In this document: positions 28,659-38,528 of the stretch, one piece after another
Layout: every line of letters begins with the position of its first letter
How positions within the stretch are numbered: the stretch's first letter is position 1
The notes under the pieces: model-generated
The model's database searches: none
What the model was told of the DNA's origin: nothing
The model's input: only the letters and a program-made list of their open reading frames with translations
Made by a program: the position numbers and the translations under genes
Assembly: GCF_014837165.1 (NCBI RefSeq)
Contig: NZ_JACSPM010000001.1
Span: forward strand, 1,409,798 to 1,473,797
Length of the DNA: 64,000 bases
Reading direction: 5' to 3'
DNA from: Microbacterium gallinarum
GTDB taxonomy: Bacteria; Actinomycetota; Actinomycetes; Actinomycetales; Microbacteriaceae

Positions 28659-29092
28659 GCACCGTCCCCGACGACGACCCGCAGGAACAACGAACGATGC
28701 TTGATGAGCACACGCGCGCCCTCGCGAAGGGCGTCAACTTCGCCACGCTGACCACCCTCCGAAAGGACGGATCGCCCACCGCACAGGTGATGTGGGTCGA
28801 CTGCGACGACGAGCACATCCTCATCAACACCGAGGTGCACCGCGTCAAGTACCGCCACATGGTGCGCGATCCACGCGTGGTGGTGGTGATCATCGACCGT
28901 GAGAACCCTTACTCCTACGCCGAGATCCGAGGCGAGGTGGTCGAGTTCGTGCATGGCGATGCGGCCCGGGCGCACATCGACGAGCTCTCGCAGAGGTACT
29001 TCGGCCGGCCGTACATTCAGGAGCAGATCGAGAGCGAGCGGGTGATCTGCCGGATCCGGCCGACTTCGCGCGCGGGAGAGAGGGCGAAATGA
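28655..29092 (+). CDS. PPOX-class (pyridoxamine-phosphate-oxidase fold) F420/flavin-dependent protein
   Basis: 145-residue split-barrel protein. FATLTTLRKDGSPTAQVMWVDCDDEHILINTEVHRVKYRHMVRDPRVVVVIID is the characteristic cofactor-binding part of the F420-dependent PPOX family found in actinobacteria. The GTG at 28655 overlaps the permease stop; an ATG at 28697, preceded by AGGAAC, would give 131 residues that begin nearer the conserved fold and is a fair alternative. It probably reduces or oxidises a small molecule; the substrate is unknown. The stop overlaps the next gene. Confidence 0.87.
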
Positions 29093-32000
29093 CGGCAACG
29101 AGTCAGGAACTCGCCGAGGAGCTCGGCGCCGACGTCATCCGGTGGCGCAGTGTCGGCCCGTCTCGGGGCGGACGGGTGGTCGCGGTGTCGGGAGACCGGC
29201 ACGACAGCTCGCGGTTCTGGATGGGCGCGTGCTCCGGCGGCGTCTGGATGACCGACGATGCAGGCCAGTACTGGCGGCCGATGTCGGACGGGTTCCTCGA
29301 GACCGCGTCCATCGGCGCCATCGCCGTGTCGGAGTCCGACTCGAACGTGGTGTGGGTGGGAACGGGCGAGTCTTTCGCTCGCAACAACGTCGTACCCGGC
29401 GACGGGGTGTACCGCACGGTCGACGGCGGGCGCACCTGGCAGCATCGGGGCCTCGCCGCCACCAAGCACATCGCGAAGCTGCGGGTGCATCCGAAGGATC
29501 CCGACGTCGCGTACGTGGCGGCGACGGGCGACGTCTTCGGGCCGAATCCGGAGCGCGGCGTCTTCCGCACGCGCGACGGCGGCGAGACCTGGGATCACGT
29601 CCTCCACGTGTCCGACAAGGCCGGCGGCGCCGACCTCGTCATCGACCCCTCGAACCCGCGCATCGTCTACGCATCGATCTGGCAGATGGTGCGGCATCCG
29701 TGGAACATCATCTCGGGCGGTGAGGACTCGGGCCTGTGGCGCTCGGCCGATGCCGGCGACACGTGGGAGAAGATCTCCGACAACCCCGGGTTCGCGTCCG
29801 GTCTGCTCGGCCGGATCGGCGTGGCGGCCAGCCCGGCGAAGCCCGGCCGCCTGTGGGCTCTCGTCGAGGCGATCGGCGAGGAGGGTGGCGTCTACCGCTC
29901 CGAGGACTCCGGCCAGACCTGGGAGCACGTCTCGCGTGAGCGCAGCGTGCAGGGCCGGCCCTGGTATTACAGCCACATCATCGCCCACCCCACCGAGGCG
30001 GACACGGTGTGGAGCATGAACACCTGGGCGTGGCGTTCGCGGGACGGCGGCCGCACCTTCCAGCAGGTGCAGACCCCGCACGGGGACAACCACGACCTGT
30101 GGATCGATCCCGACGACCCTCGGCGGATGATCAACGGCAACGACGGCGGCGCCTGCGTCAGCGTCAACGGCGGAATGACGTGGTCGTCGGTGTACAACCA
30201 GGCCACCGCCCAGTTCTACCGGTTCGACATCGACCACCGGTTCCCGTTCGACCTGTACGCGACGCAGCAGGACAACTCCGGCATCCGCGCACCTTCCCGC
30301 TCGTGGAAGGGCGCGCTGCGCTGGCCCGATTGCGTCGAGCTCGGCGAGGCCGAGGCGGGGGATGTCGCGCTCGACCGCTCGGACCCGCGGTTCGTGATGC
30401 TCGGGGGTGCCGGGTTCGGGCATCCGGGTCCGCTGCTGCGCTTCGACCAGGTCACCGAGCAGGCTCGCGACGTGGCCGTGTGGCCCGAGTACTTCATGGG
30501 CGTCGGCGCGAGCGAGATGACCCACCGGTTCGGCTGGACCTATCCGATCGAGTTCTCACCGCACGAGCCGGGTGTGCTGTACGTGGGAGGCGAGCGGCTG
30601 TTCCGCTCTCCCGACGGCGGCATCACGTGGAGCACCATCAGCCCCGACCTCACGCGCGACGACAAGACCAAGCAGCAGCCGACGGGTGGCCCGATCTCGG
30701 GCGACTCCACGGGTGCCGAGGTGTACTGCACGATCTACGCCTTCGCCGAGTCGCCCCTCACCGCCGGTGAGCTGTGGGTCGGCACCGACGACGGTCTCGT
30801 GCACCTTTCGCGTGACGGCGGCGAGTCGTGGACGCAGCTGACCGTTCCCGGCCTCCCCGACTGGGCGACCATCGCCCGGATCGAGCCGTCCGCGCACCAT
30901 GCGGGCACGGCCTACCTCGCCGCGCACGCGTATCGCATCCAGGACCCCCGGCCGCTCGTCTTCCGCACCGACGACTTCGGCGCGACGTGGGAGCCGATCT
31001 CGGCCGGCATCCCCGAGCAGGAGTGGGCTCGCAGCATCCGCGAAGATCCCTCTTCGCCGGAGCTGCTGTTCCTCGCCACCGAGCGCCGGGTCTGGTTCTC
31101 AGTCGATCGTGGTGCGACGTGGGCCAGCCTGCGCGGGAACATGCCGTCGGTGCCTGTCTATGACGTCAAGGTGCGCGACCATGAGCTCGTCGCCGGCACG
31201 CACGGCCGGGCCTTCTGGATCCTGGACGACCTGGCGCCGCTGCGACAGATCGCCGGCGCTCGCCTCGACGAGCCCGTCCTGTTCGCGCCGCCGCTCGCCT
31301 ACCGGTACGCGACGCCCGACGGGTTCGACATGCCCGGCGAGGGTTCGTGGGTCGGCGGGTTCCCCGGCGTGCCCCTGGGCGGAGCGACCTTCACGCGGCG
31401 CGCTCTCCCCGACGGCACGAAGGAGACGGTGTGGCTCGACGGAGGCAAGAATCCGCCCAACGGCGTGCAGCTGATCTATCGGCTGCCGGCAGACGCCGAT
31501 GACGTGACGCTCACGATCCGGGATGCTGGCGGCACGGTGCTGCGGACCTTCGGGTCGACCAGCCCCGCCGACCGCGATCTGTCAGCCGACCAGCTGACCC
31601 CGCGCACGTCGGGAACGCACGCGTTCGTGTGGGACCTGCGGATCGAGCCCGCGCTCGCCGCATCGACCGACGGCTCGCCCCGCGGCGTCGTCTACCCCGG
31701 TCCGCGCGTCGCACCCGGGCGCTACACGGTGACGCTGGAGGCACTCGGCACCACCGTCGAGCAGCCGGTCATGGTCGAGCGCGACCCGCGCGGTATCGCG
31801 ACCGACGACGACCTCGCCGAGCAGCACCGCCTGCTCGTGCGCATCCGCGACCTGCTTCAGCGGGTGGCCGACGGGATCGGCTGGGCGACCGCGACGCATG
31901 CCTCGCTCGAAGCGCTGCGTACCCGGCTCGACGGGCGCCCCCTCGCCGAGCGGATCGGGACGGTCGCCGACCGGATCGACGCGCTGCTGCGGGTGCTGAC

Positions 32001-32262
32001 CAACCCCGACATGAAGGACCACAACGACGCGCTGAAGATGGCCGCGGGGCTGGAGCAGAAGATCGTGCTGCTTCCCGAGATCGTCGTCGAGCTGTCGGAC
32101 ACCCGTCCCGTTCAGGGCGTGTATGCGGTGCTCGACCGGTTCGAGGCCGAGGCCGATGACGCGCTCGCGGGTCTCGACGACATCCGTCAGGATGCGATCC
32201 CCGAGCTCGACTCCGCCCTGCGCGCCGACTCCGGCATCCCCCTCATCGCGCCCGCTGAATAG
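29089..32262 (+). CDS. Large BNR/Asp-box repeat protein (sortilin/VPS10-like beta-propellers)
   Basis: 1057-residue protein. The first ~700 residues contain about eleven Asp-box repeats of the form S/T-x-D-x-G-x-T-W, for example RTVDGGRTW, RTRDGGETW, RSEDSGQTW, RSPDGGITW and LSRDGGESW, as in sialidases and sortilin-type propellers. The C-terminal ~250 residues contain a beta-rich segment (TLTIRDAGGTVLRTF...FVWDLRIEP) and a helical tail. The sequence starts MTATSQELAEELGADVIRW with no signal peptide, which is unusual because related proteins are mostly exported. The catalytic activity is unproven; annotations of relatives as glycosyl hydrolases are weak. It is coupled to the PPOX gene by ATGA. 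Confidence 0.88.
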   Translation: MTATSQELAEELGADVIRWRSVGPSRGGRVVAVSGDRHDSSRFWMGACSGGVWMTDDAGQYWRPMSDGFLETASIGAIAVSESDSNVVWVGTGESFARNNVVPGDGVYRTVDGGRTWQHRGLAATKHIAKLRVHPKDPDVAYVAATGDVFGPNPERGVFRTRDGGETWDHVLHVSDKAGGADLVIDPSNPRIVYASIWQMVRHPWNIISGGEDSGLWRSADAGDTWEKISDNPGFASGLLGRIGVAASPAKPGRLWALVEAIGEEGGVYRSEDSGQTWEHVSRERSVQGRPWYYSHIIAHPTEADTVWSMNTWAWRSRDGGRTFQQVQTPHGDNHDLWIDPDDPRRMINGNDGGACVSVNGGMTWSSVYNQATAQFYRFDIDHRFPFDLYATQQDNSGIRAPSRSWKGALRWPDCVELGEAEAGDVALDRSDPRFVMLGGAGFGHPGPLLRFDQVTEQARDVAVWPEYFMGVGASEMTHRFGWTYPIEFSPHEPGVLYVGGERLFRSPDGGITWSTISPDLTRDDKTKQQPTGGPISGDSTGAEVYCTIYAFAESPLTAGELWVGTDDGLVHLSRDGGESWTQLTVPGLPDWATIARIEPSAHHAGTAYLAAHAYRIQDPRPLVFRTDDFGATWEPISAGIPEQEWARSIREDPSSPELLFLATERRVWFSVDRGATWASLRGNMPSVPVYDVKVRDHELVAGTHGRAFWILDDLAPLRQIAGARLDEPVLFAPPLAYRYATPDGFDMPGEGSWVGGFPGVPLGGATFTRRALPDGTKETVWLDGGKNPPNGVQLIYRLPADADDVTLTIRDAGGTVLRTFGSTSPADRDLSADQLTPRTSGTHAFVWDLRIEPALAASTDGSPRGVVYPGPRVAPGRYTVTLEALGTTVEQPVMVERDPRGIATDDDLAEQHRLLVRIRDLLQRVADGIGWATATHASLEALRTRLDGRPLAERIGTVADRIDALLRVLTNPDMKDHNDALKMAAGLEQKIVLLPEIVVELSDTRPVQGVYAVLDRFEAEADDALAGLDDIRQDAIPELDSALRADSGIPLIAPAE

Positions 32263-32277
32263 GACCTGACACCCGCA

Positions 32278-33321
32278 ATGCGCATCTCCCGCCTCGCCGT
32301 CCTCTCGCTCGCCGCCGTCCTCGCCCTCACGGGCTGTGCGAGCGGTGCTCCCGCCGGGGGTTCGCCCGGCGCGGGCGGCGACGCCACGGGCGGGGCCGAC
32401 CTCGTCGTGTACGTCGGGCGGAACGAAGACCACGTGCGTCCGCTCGTCGAGCTGTTCGAGCAGCAGACGGGTCTCACTGTCGACGCGCGCTACGGCAGCA
32501 CGGGCGAGCTCGCCACGACCATCGTGCAGGAAGGGGATGCCTCGCCCGCCGACGTGTTCTTCACCCAGGACCCGGCGTACATGGGCGCGATCTCCGAGGC
32601 AGGGCTGCTCGCCGAGCTTCCCGGTGACGTGCTCGAGTCCGTGCCCGAGGGGATCACCGGCGCGGAGGACGACTGGGTGGGCGTCACCGCCCGTCGTCGG
32701 GTGCTGGCCTTCGACCCCGCGCAGACGCCCGCCGACCGTCTGCCGGACTCGGTGTTCGAGTTGACGGAAGAGCCGTGGCGCGGCAAGGTCGGGCTCGCGC
32801 CGACGCACAGCTCCTTCGTGTCGTTCGTCGCCGCCCTGGTCGCGATGCACGGTGAGGACGAGGCCCTCGCATGGCTGGAGGGCATGGCGGCGAACGACCC
32901 CCAGGTCTTCGACGGAAACGAGGAGCAACTGCGGGCGATCGCCGCAGGCGACCTCGAGGTCGGACTCGTCAACCACTACTACGTGCACCGTCTGATCGCA
33001 GAGGACCCTGACTTCGCGGTCCGCAACCACTCGTTCGATGCGGGTGACGCCGGCGATGTGCTGATGCCGACGACGATCGGCGTGCTCGACTCGAGCGACC
33101 ACGCCGACAACGCGGTCGAGTTCGTGCGATTCATGCTGTCGGAGCAGGCCCAGACGCACTTCCTCGAAGAAGTGGGCGAGTACCCGCTGCGGGGCGGTGT
33201 CGGCACGCCTGAGGGCGAGCGGCCGATCGACGACGCGTTGATCGCAGAGATGAAGCTCGCAGAGGTCGCCGGTAACCTCGACATCGCCACCGACCTGATC
33301 GCCCGATCGGGCTTGATCTAG
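32278..33321 (+). CDS. Fe3+-type ABC transporter substrate-binding lipoprotein
   Basis: 347-residue periplasmic-binding-like protein of the FbpA/iron (or 2-aminoethylphosphonate-like) family. The signal peptide ends in an LTGC lipobox near residue 20, then LVVYVGRNEDHVRPLVELFEQQTGLTVDARYGSTGELATTIVQEGDASPADVFFTQDPAYMGAI. A double-tyrosine NHYYVHRL near the C-terminal third fits the iron-binding tyrosines of FbpA proteins. It is the first gene of a three-gene importer and lies 15 bases after the BNR protein gene. Iron is the likely ligand. Confidence 0.9.
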   Translation: MRISRLAVLSLAAVLALTGCASGAPAGGSPGAGGDATGGADLVVYVGRNEDHVRPLVELFEQQTGLTVDARYGSTGELATTIVQEGDASPADVFFTQDPAYMGAISEAGLLAELPGDVLESVPEGITGAEDDWVGVTARRRVLAFDPAQTPADRLPDSVFELTEEPWRGKVGLAPTHSSFVSFVAALVAMHGEDEALAWLEGMAANDPQVFDGNEEQLRAIAAGDLEVGLVNHYYVHRLIAEDPDFAVRNHSFDAGDAGDVLMPTTIGVLDSSDHADNAVEFVRFMLSEQAQTHFLEEVGEYPLRGGVGTPEGERPIDDALIAEMKLAEVAGNLDIATDLIARSGLI

Positions 33322-33390
33322 GCGGGGGCCGGCGCGGGCCGGTCTGAACCTGGCTGGTCTGTCTCCGGGCCGGTCTCACCGAGGAGCGAC

Positions 33391-34968
33391 ATGGCGGTAA
33401 CGGCGCAGCGGGCCGCGGCATTCCTCGCGGCGCTGATCGTCGCGTGTCTCTGCGTGCCGCCGCTCGTTGTGCTCGCCGTCCAGGGGTTCGAGGGGCGCGG
33501 TGCGCAGACGGTGTCGCCCGACCGGCTCGTCGAGCTGCTCGGCAACACGCTGCTGCTGGCCGCCCTGGTGGTGGTCGCGTCGCTCGTGGTCGGCACGGCG
33601 ACGGCCGTCGCCACCACTCGCTCGCTCCTCCCGGGACGTCGTGTGTGGTCGATGTTGATCGGGGTGCCCCTCGTGCTTCCCGCGTACGTGTTCGCCGTCG
33701 CGCTCACCGGGATGATCGGGGGAGCGGGCACGCTGACCCGGTGGCTGGCTCCGCTCGGTGTCGAACGTCTGCCGCCGGCGACCGGGCTGTGGGCGGCGAC
33801 TGCGTGCCTGACGATCGTGGGGATCCCGATCGTCCACACCTTGGTGGCCGCCGCGCTCTCGCGTCTCGACCCCGCCCTCGAAGAAAGCGCCCGGCTCCTC
33901 GGCGACCCGCCCGCACGGGTGTTCGTGCGGGTCGTCCTGCCGCACCTGCGCGGCACACTCGCACTCGGCGCCTGCGTCATCGCCCTGTACGCGATCTCGG
34001 ACTTCGGCGCGGTGTCGATGCTGCGATACGACACCCTCACCCGCGCGATCTACGCGCAGTTCCGCGGTCGGGTCGATCTCGCGCCTGCGTTCGCGCTGTG
34101 CTCGATCCTCGTGCTCGTGGCGGCCGTGTTCATCGTGGGTCAGGTGATCCTGCGCGGGCGGGAGGCGGCATCCGCTCCACACGCCCGACCGGCTCCCGTC
34201 CGCCGCTGGGGGCACGCCGGGTCGATCGTGGCGATCGTGTTTCTGGGGATCGTGGTTCTGGCGTCGAGCGTGCTGCCTATCGCCACGCTCGCGAGCTGGG
34301 CGCTGAACGGTCTCGCATCCGGAGTGCAACCCGGGCCGGTGCTGGTCGAGGCGGGCAACGCGCTGCTCTATGCGCTGCTCGCGAGCGTCGTGACGACCCT
34401 GCTCGCGTTGCCGATCGCTCTCGCCGCTCGGCGTGGGGCAGCCTTCGGCCGCGTCGTCGAAGGTGTGCCATGGGTCACCCACGCACTGCCGCATCTGGCG
34501 GTGGGCCTTGCGATCCTGGTGCTGTCACTCGCGGGACCCGCCGCGCTCTACCAATCCACGACCACGCTCGTGTTCGCGTACGCGGTGCTGTTCCTGCCGC
34601 TGTCGATCGGTGCGATGTCGACGGCGCTTCGCCGCATCGACGACAGGCTGCTCGACGCGTCGCGAACGCTGGGCAGATCGGATGCCTCGACCCTGGTGAG
34701 CGTCGTGCTCCCGCTTGTTCGGCCGGCGGCGCTGACCGGGGCGGTGCTCGTCTTCTTCTCCGCGTTCCACGAGCTTCCCGTGACGCTGCTGCTGCGCCCG
34801 ACCGGCGCCGAGACGCTCGCCGTGAGACTGTGGGGAGCGATGGTCGAAGGTCAGTACACGACGGCGAGCGTCGCGGCCCTGCTGATGGTCGCGATCAGCC
34901 TGCCGCTCCTCGGCCTGCACGCCCGGGTCGCGGCACCTCGGGCAGCCGAAGCGGCGGTGGCCGCATGA
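33391..34968 (+). CDS. Fe3+-type ABC transporter permease (double, FbpB-like)
   Basis: 525-residue membrane protein made of two permease halves with about twelve transmembrane helices in total. The EAA-type loops are LEESARLLGDPPARVFVRVVLPHLRG in the first half and LLDASRTLGRSDASTLVSVVLPLVRP in the second. GAGGAG precedes the ATG. It overlaps the ATPase gene by ATGA. The 69-base gap after the binding-protein gene contains a 10-base direct repeat GGGCCGGTCT (33336-33345 and 33367-33376) of unknown meaning. Confidence 0.92.
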   Translation: MAVTAQRAAAFLAALIVACLCVPPLVVLAVQGFEGRGAQTVSPDRLVELLGNTLLLAALVVVASLVVGTATAVATTRSLLPGRRVWSMLIGVPLVLPAYVFAVALTGMIGGAGTLTRWLAPLGVERLPPATGLWAATACLTIVGIPIVHTLVAAALSRLDPALEESARLLGDPPARVFVRVVLPHLRGTLALGACVIALYAISDFGAVSMLRYDTLTRAIYAQFRGRVDLAPAFALCSILVLVAAVFIVGQVILRGREAASAPHARPAPVRRWGHAGSIVAIVFLGIVVLASSVLPIATLASWALNGLASGVQPGPVLVEAGNALLYALLASVVTTLLALPIALAARRGAAFGRVVEGVPWVTHALPHLAVGLAILVLSLAGPAALYQSTTTLVFAYAVLFLPLSIGAMSTALRRIDDRLLDASRTLGRSDASTLVSVVLPLVRPAALTGAVLVFFSAFHELPVTLLLRPTGAETLAVRLWGAMVEGQYTTASVAALLMVAISLPLLGLHARVAAPRAAEAAVAA

Positions 34969-35981
34969 CCGACCTCGCCCTCGACGCGCGTGGCCTCGTC
35001 CGCCGGTACGGCTCGGTCGTCGCGGTCGACCACGCGGATCTCGCCGTGCCGCGCGGCGAGGTCGTCGCGCTGCTCGGACCCTCGGGTTGCGGCAAGACGA
35101 CGTCGCTCCGACTGATCGCGGGTCTCGACCGCGGCGAGGGCACGATCTCGATCGACGGGGTCGTGGTGTCGGGCGGCGCGAAGGAGGTGCCGCCCGAGAA
35201 GCGGGGTGTCGGGCTGGTGTTCCAGGACAGCGTGCTGTTCCCGCACCTCGACGTGGCGGCGAACGTCTCGTACGGACTGCGGGGCGACGATCGGGATGCC
35301 ACGGCCCAGCGCATGCTCGCTCTTCTCGGCATCCGGGATCTGGCTGCGCGCATGCCGCACGAGATCAGCGGCGGCGAGCAGCAGCGCGCCGCGCTCGCGA
35401 GGACGCTCGCGACCGAGCCTGCTCTCGTGCTGCTGGACGAGCCGTTCGCGCACCTCGACGCCTCGCTGCGCGAGCGCGTGCGCGAGGAGATGCTCGGTGC
35501 GTTGCGCCGCACCGGGACGTCGGCGCTGCTCGTCACGCACGACCAGTCCGAGGCACTCGCGATCGCCGATCGGGTGATCGTCATGAACGCCGGTCGCATC
35601 CACCAGCACGGCACGCCCGAGGAGGTGTACCGGCGTCCCGTCGATCGATTCACCGCGGAGTTCATCGGCCGCGGTGTTGTCGTTCCGGCCCGGGTGACCG
35701 GGGCGGGGGTCGCGTCGACGGTGCTCGGGGAGGTCGCGGTCGGAGCCGGTACGCCGGCGGGGGAGTGCTTCGCCGTTCTGCGGCCCGAGTCGATCGAGCT
35801 TGTGGCGCCGGGTGCGGGGATCGCCGGGCGAGTGGTCCGCTCGTGGTTCCGCGGCGGCGACCGGCTGCTGCGCATCGAGCTCGCCGACGGAACGCTGGTC
35901 GAGGCATCCGATTCCGCCTGGCACGCAGCCGGTGAACGGGTCTCGGTCGCGGTGCGAGGCGAGGTCGCCGTGGTGCGGTAG
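34965..35981 (+). CDS. Fe3+-type ABC transporter ATP-binding protein (FbpC-like)
   Basis: 338-residue ATPase with Walker A GPSGCGKT, Q-loop VFQDSVLFPHLDVAANV, signature ISGGEQQRAALARTLA, Walker B LVLLDEPFAHLDASLR and switch VTHDQ. The C-terminal ~100 residues are a TOBE-like regulatory region (VRSWFRGGDRLLRIELADGTLVEASD). It ends the rightward run of genes from 7622 and is followed by a hairpin facing a convergent gene. Confidence 0.92.
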   Translation: MTDLALDARGLVRRYGSVVAVDHADLAVPRGEVVALLGPSGCGKTTSLRLIAGLDRGEGTISIDGVVVSGGAKEVPPEKRGVGLVFQDSVLFPHLDVAANVSYGLRGDDRDATAQRMLALLGIRDLAARMPHEISGGEQQRAALARTLATEPALVLLDEPFAHLDASLRERVREEMLGALRRTGTSALLVTHDQSEALAIADRVIVMNAGRIHQHGTPEEVYRRPVDRFTAEFIGRGVVVPARVTGAGVASTVLGEVAVGAGTPAGECFAVLRPESIELVAPGAGIAGRVVRSWFRGGDRLLRIELADGTLVEASDSAWHAAGERVSVAVRGEVAVVR

Positions 35982-36001
35982 GCGATTAGGCGCATTCTCG
36001 G

Positions 36002-36027
36002 CGGGGCTCGCGCTCGCCCGAGCCCCG
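36002..36027. terminator. Hairpin between convergent FbpC-like and DUF885 genes
   Basis: 36002-36010 pairs with 36019-36027 in a 9-bp GC-rich stem with an 8-base loop. It lies 20 bases after the ATPase stop and 69 bases from the DUF885 stop, so it could serve both strands. No U-tract is present. Confidence 0.6.
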
Positions 36028-36096
36028 GGCGCACTCTCCTGCATCCCGCGCAGCAGCAACTGCGCCCGACGCAGCGACGTGCGCCGGTCGGTCGGC

Positions 36097-37770
36097 TCAG
36101 CCCGCGAGCAGCTGCGCGCGCAGCGGCGCCAGACCCATCGGGCCGAGTGCGAGCGCCTCGCGGTGGAAGTCGGCGAGACGAGCATCCGCTCCCCGGCTCT
36201 CCCTCCATGCTGCGCGGGCTTCCATCCAGAGCTTCGCGCCGACCTTGAAGGCGAGCGCCTGGCCCGGGATGCCGAGATAGCGGTCTACCTCGAAGCGGGC
36301 GAGGTCGGGCTCGACCATCGCGAAGTCTTCGAGGAACTTCCTCGCCAGCTCGGGCGTCCACTCCGTCTCGGTGGTGAGGGAATTCGCCGGGAGCAGCCAC
36401 TTCGTGTGCAGTCCGATGTCGGTGACGATCCGCGCCGAGCGCCAGATCTGCCCGAGCACCATGCCCAGCCGTTCGGCGGGGTCACGGATCAGGCCGAGCT
36501 CATCCGACAGCGCCTCGGCGTAATGCGCCCATCCCTCGGCGTACCCGTGCACCTCGCACAGGTAGCGCTGCCACGGGTGCAGGCCGGCGTTCGCGCGGTT
36601 CATTGCGTGCTCCAGGTGGTGCCCGGGCAGTCCTTCGTGGTGGACGCTCGTCACCTCCTGCCAGGTGGCGGCCATCGGCACGCCGCTGGGGATCGTCCAC
36701 ACTATGCGGCTCGGCACCGATCCGTCGGGCGGGGCGGGCGTGTAGTAGACGACCCCGGTGGATGCCTGCGACACGACGCATTCGACATCGTCGATCGTCG
36801 ACGGCAGGACGAATGCCTCGGCGCCCAGCACTTCGGCGCTCTCCGCCACCCGGCGGCGCAGCCACGCGACGATCGACTCGATCCCTTCGAGCCGGTACCG
36901 CGGGTCGGCATCCAGCAGACGTGCGGCCGACCGTACGGGGTCGTCGCCGGTTCCGCCTAGCTGCTCCGCCAGCTCGCGCGAGAGCGCCACGAGGCGTTCG
37001 AGTTCGCTCCAGCCGAAGGCGTACACCTCTTCGAGGTCGACGGGCGTGCCGAGCATGCTCGCGACCATCGTCGGGTACACCTCGAGGCCCATCGCGTCTT
37101 CGGCCGGGGCATCCGGTGTCAGGTCTTCGCGAAGGAAGCGCACGAGTTCGCGCAGCGCCTCAGCCATCGCGGCTGCGGCCGCGTCGGCGCGGGCGGTGAG
37201 CTCGGGGGAGAGCCCCGGCGCCCGGTCGAGGGTGGCGAAGTAGTCGGCGTCGGCCCATCCCTCGGCCTGGTCGGCGAGCAGTCCGATCTGGCGGACCGAG
37301 GCGACGCCGGTGCCCGAGAACCGGCCCTCGCGGCCGAGTTCACGCGCGCGCTCGAGGGATCGGATGTACTCGCGCACCGCTGCCGGTGCGGCCTCGGTGC
37401 GCTCGAGCACGGCTATCCCGCCGGCGTCGTCAGAAATCGTGAGACCCTCGACACCTTCGAGAATCAGGTGCATGGGGCTCGCGAGCCCGGCAACCATTCG
37501 CATCGTGAACCCCGTGTCGAACAGCGCCCGGTCGCCGCTGAGACGCTCCACCATGGCCGCGCGCAGCACCGCGTCGGGTGCGTCGTCCGGCAGCGCCGCG
37601 AGACGATCGAGCACCTCGCCCTGCAGCGCGTAGCGCGCCTCGAGCCATTCCGGAGACAGATCGGCCAGCGCCCGCTCGGGCCGCTCGATCCGCAGGGCGA
37701 GGGCCGCCGCGGGTTCGCGGGCGGCCAGCGCAGCGGTGTACTCGTCGGCGATCTGGCGGACGGTGGTCAT
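36097..37770 (-). CDS. DUF885 family protein (putative metallohydrolase), copy 2
   Basis: 557-residue DUF885 protein with intact family hallmarks: HHEGLPGHHLEHAMN, EVHGYAEGWAHYAEALSDELG and, near the C-terminus, YLGIPGQALAFKVGAKLWMEAR. These resemble the metal site of thermostable carboxypeptidase-like enzymes. No signal peptide is visible. The ATG at 37770 is used because it overlaps the stop of the aldolase gene by ATGA; the longer open frame upstream runs through that gene. Cleavage of a peptide or amide is inferred. Confidence 0.9.
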   Translation of the reverse strand: MTTVRQIADEYTAALAAREPAAALALRIERPERALADLSPEWLEARYALQGEVLDRLAALPDDAPDAVLRAAMVERLSGDRALFDTGFTMRMVAGLASPMHLILEGVEGLTISDDAGGIAVLERTEAAPAAVREYIRSLERARELGREGRFSGTGVASVRQIGLLADQAEGWADADYFATLDRAPGLSPELTARADAAAAAMAEALRELVRFLREDLTPDAPAEDAMGLEVYPTMVASMLGTPVDLEEVYAFGWSELERLVALSRELAEQLGGTGDDPVRSAARLLDADPRYRLEGIESIVAWLRRRVAESAEVLGAEAFVLPSTIDDVECVVSQASTGVVYYTPAPPDGSVPSRIVWTIPSGVPMAATWQEVTSVHHEGLPGHHLEHAMNRANAGLHPWQRYLCEVHGYAEGWAHYAEALSDELGLIRDPAERLGMVLGQIWRSARIVTDIGLHTKWLLPANSLTTETEWTPELARKFLEDFAMVEPDLARFEVDRYLGIPGQALAFKVGAKLWMEARAAWRESRGADARLADFHREALALGPMGLAPLRAQLLAG

Positions 37771-38528
37771 TCGCTCTCCTTCGGGGGGACGGGGATGAGG
37801 CGCGCGGCGTCGACGAGGGCCTTGCCGGCAGTCGAGATGAGTTGCGTGTCGACGGCGACGGCGACGGTCGTGAAGCCTCGGTCGATGAGCGCGGCGGCGG
37901 TTTCGAGGCTTCCGGCGAATGCTCCGGCCCTCGTCCCTGCTTTCCGGCAGGCGGAGACGACGGCGTCGAGCGGGTTGCCGTCGGACCGGTCGGCCAGCAG
38001 CCCCGGCACATCGGTGCCGAGGGCGATCGCGAGATCGAACGGTCCGACGAAGACCACGTCGACCCCTTGTGCCGAGGCGATCCCGTCGAGGTTCGCGATC
38101 GCGCGCGAGGTCTCGACCATAACGGCGCACGACACCCGTGCGTTCGCTTCGGCGGGCGGGGTGGTCGGCTCGCCCCTGTAGGCGGCCAACGGACCCCACG
38201 ACCGCTCGCCGAGCGGCGGATAGCGGGTGGCGGATGCCGCGGCCTCGGCCTCGGCGGCATCCTGCACCATCGGCACGATCACTCCTGTCGCGCCCGCGTC
38301 GAGCGCGCGTCCGATGTGGGCGGCCGATCCGTCGGCCACGCGTACGTGCACCGGCACGGCCGATGCGGCCGGGATCGCGGCGATGAGAGCGGCGTCATCG
38401 AAGAGGCCATGCTGCGCGTCAAGCACGAGCAGGTCGGCTCCGATGTGCGACATGAGAGACGCCGCAGCGGGCGTCCCGAGCATCGACCACGCTGCGACCT
38501 GAACGCCCGCGCTGGCATGAGTCTTCAC
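37767..38528 (-). CDS. HpcH/HpaI aldolase/citrate lyase family protein
   Basis: 253-residue TIM-barrel class II aldolase of the 2-keto-3-deoxy-sugar acid / 4-hydroxy-2-oxo-heptanedioate type. LLVLDAQHGLFDD carries the catalytic histidine, ALDAGATGVIVPMV precedes it structurally in the barrel, and CAVMVETSRAIANLDGIASAQGVDVVFVGPFDLAIALG holds the metal-binding Glu and Asp. The GTG start has no clear ribosome site, but a TAGTAT-like -10 lies about 12 bases upstream, so the transcript may be leaderless. It probably cleaves a 2-oxo acid to pyruvate and an aldehyde. Confidence 0.9.
   Translation of the reverse strand: MKTHASAGVQVAAWSMLGTPAAASLMSHIGADLLVLDAQHGLFDDAALIAAIPAASAVPVHVRVADGSAAHIGRALDAGATGVIVPMVQDAAEAEAAASATRYPPLGERSWGPLAAYRGEPTTPPAEANARVSCAVMVETSRAIANLDGIASAQGVDVVFVGPFDLAIALGTDVPGLLADRSDGNPLDAVVSACRKAGTRAGAFAGSLETAAALIDRGFTTVAVAVDTQLISTAGKALVDAARLIPVPPKESE

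Noticed and set aside
33336..33376. Direct repeat GGGCCGGTCT twice between iron-receptor and permease genes
   Set aside because: Only 10 bases, GC-rich and not found elsewhere; it may be chance, so it is only mentioned in the permease entry.
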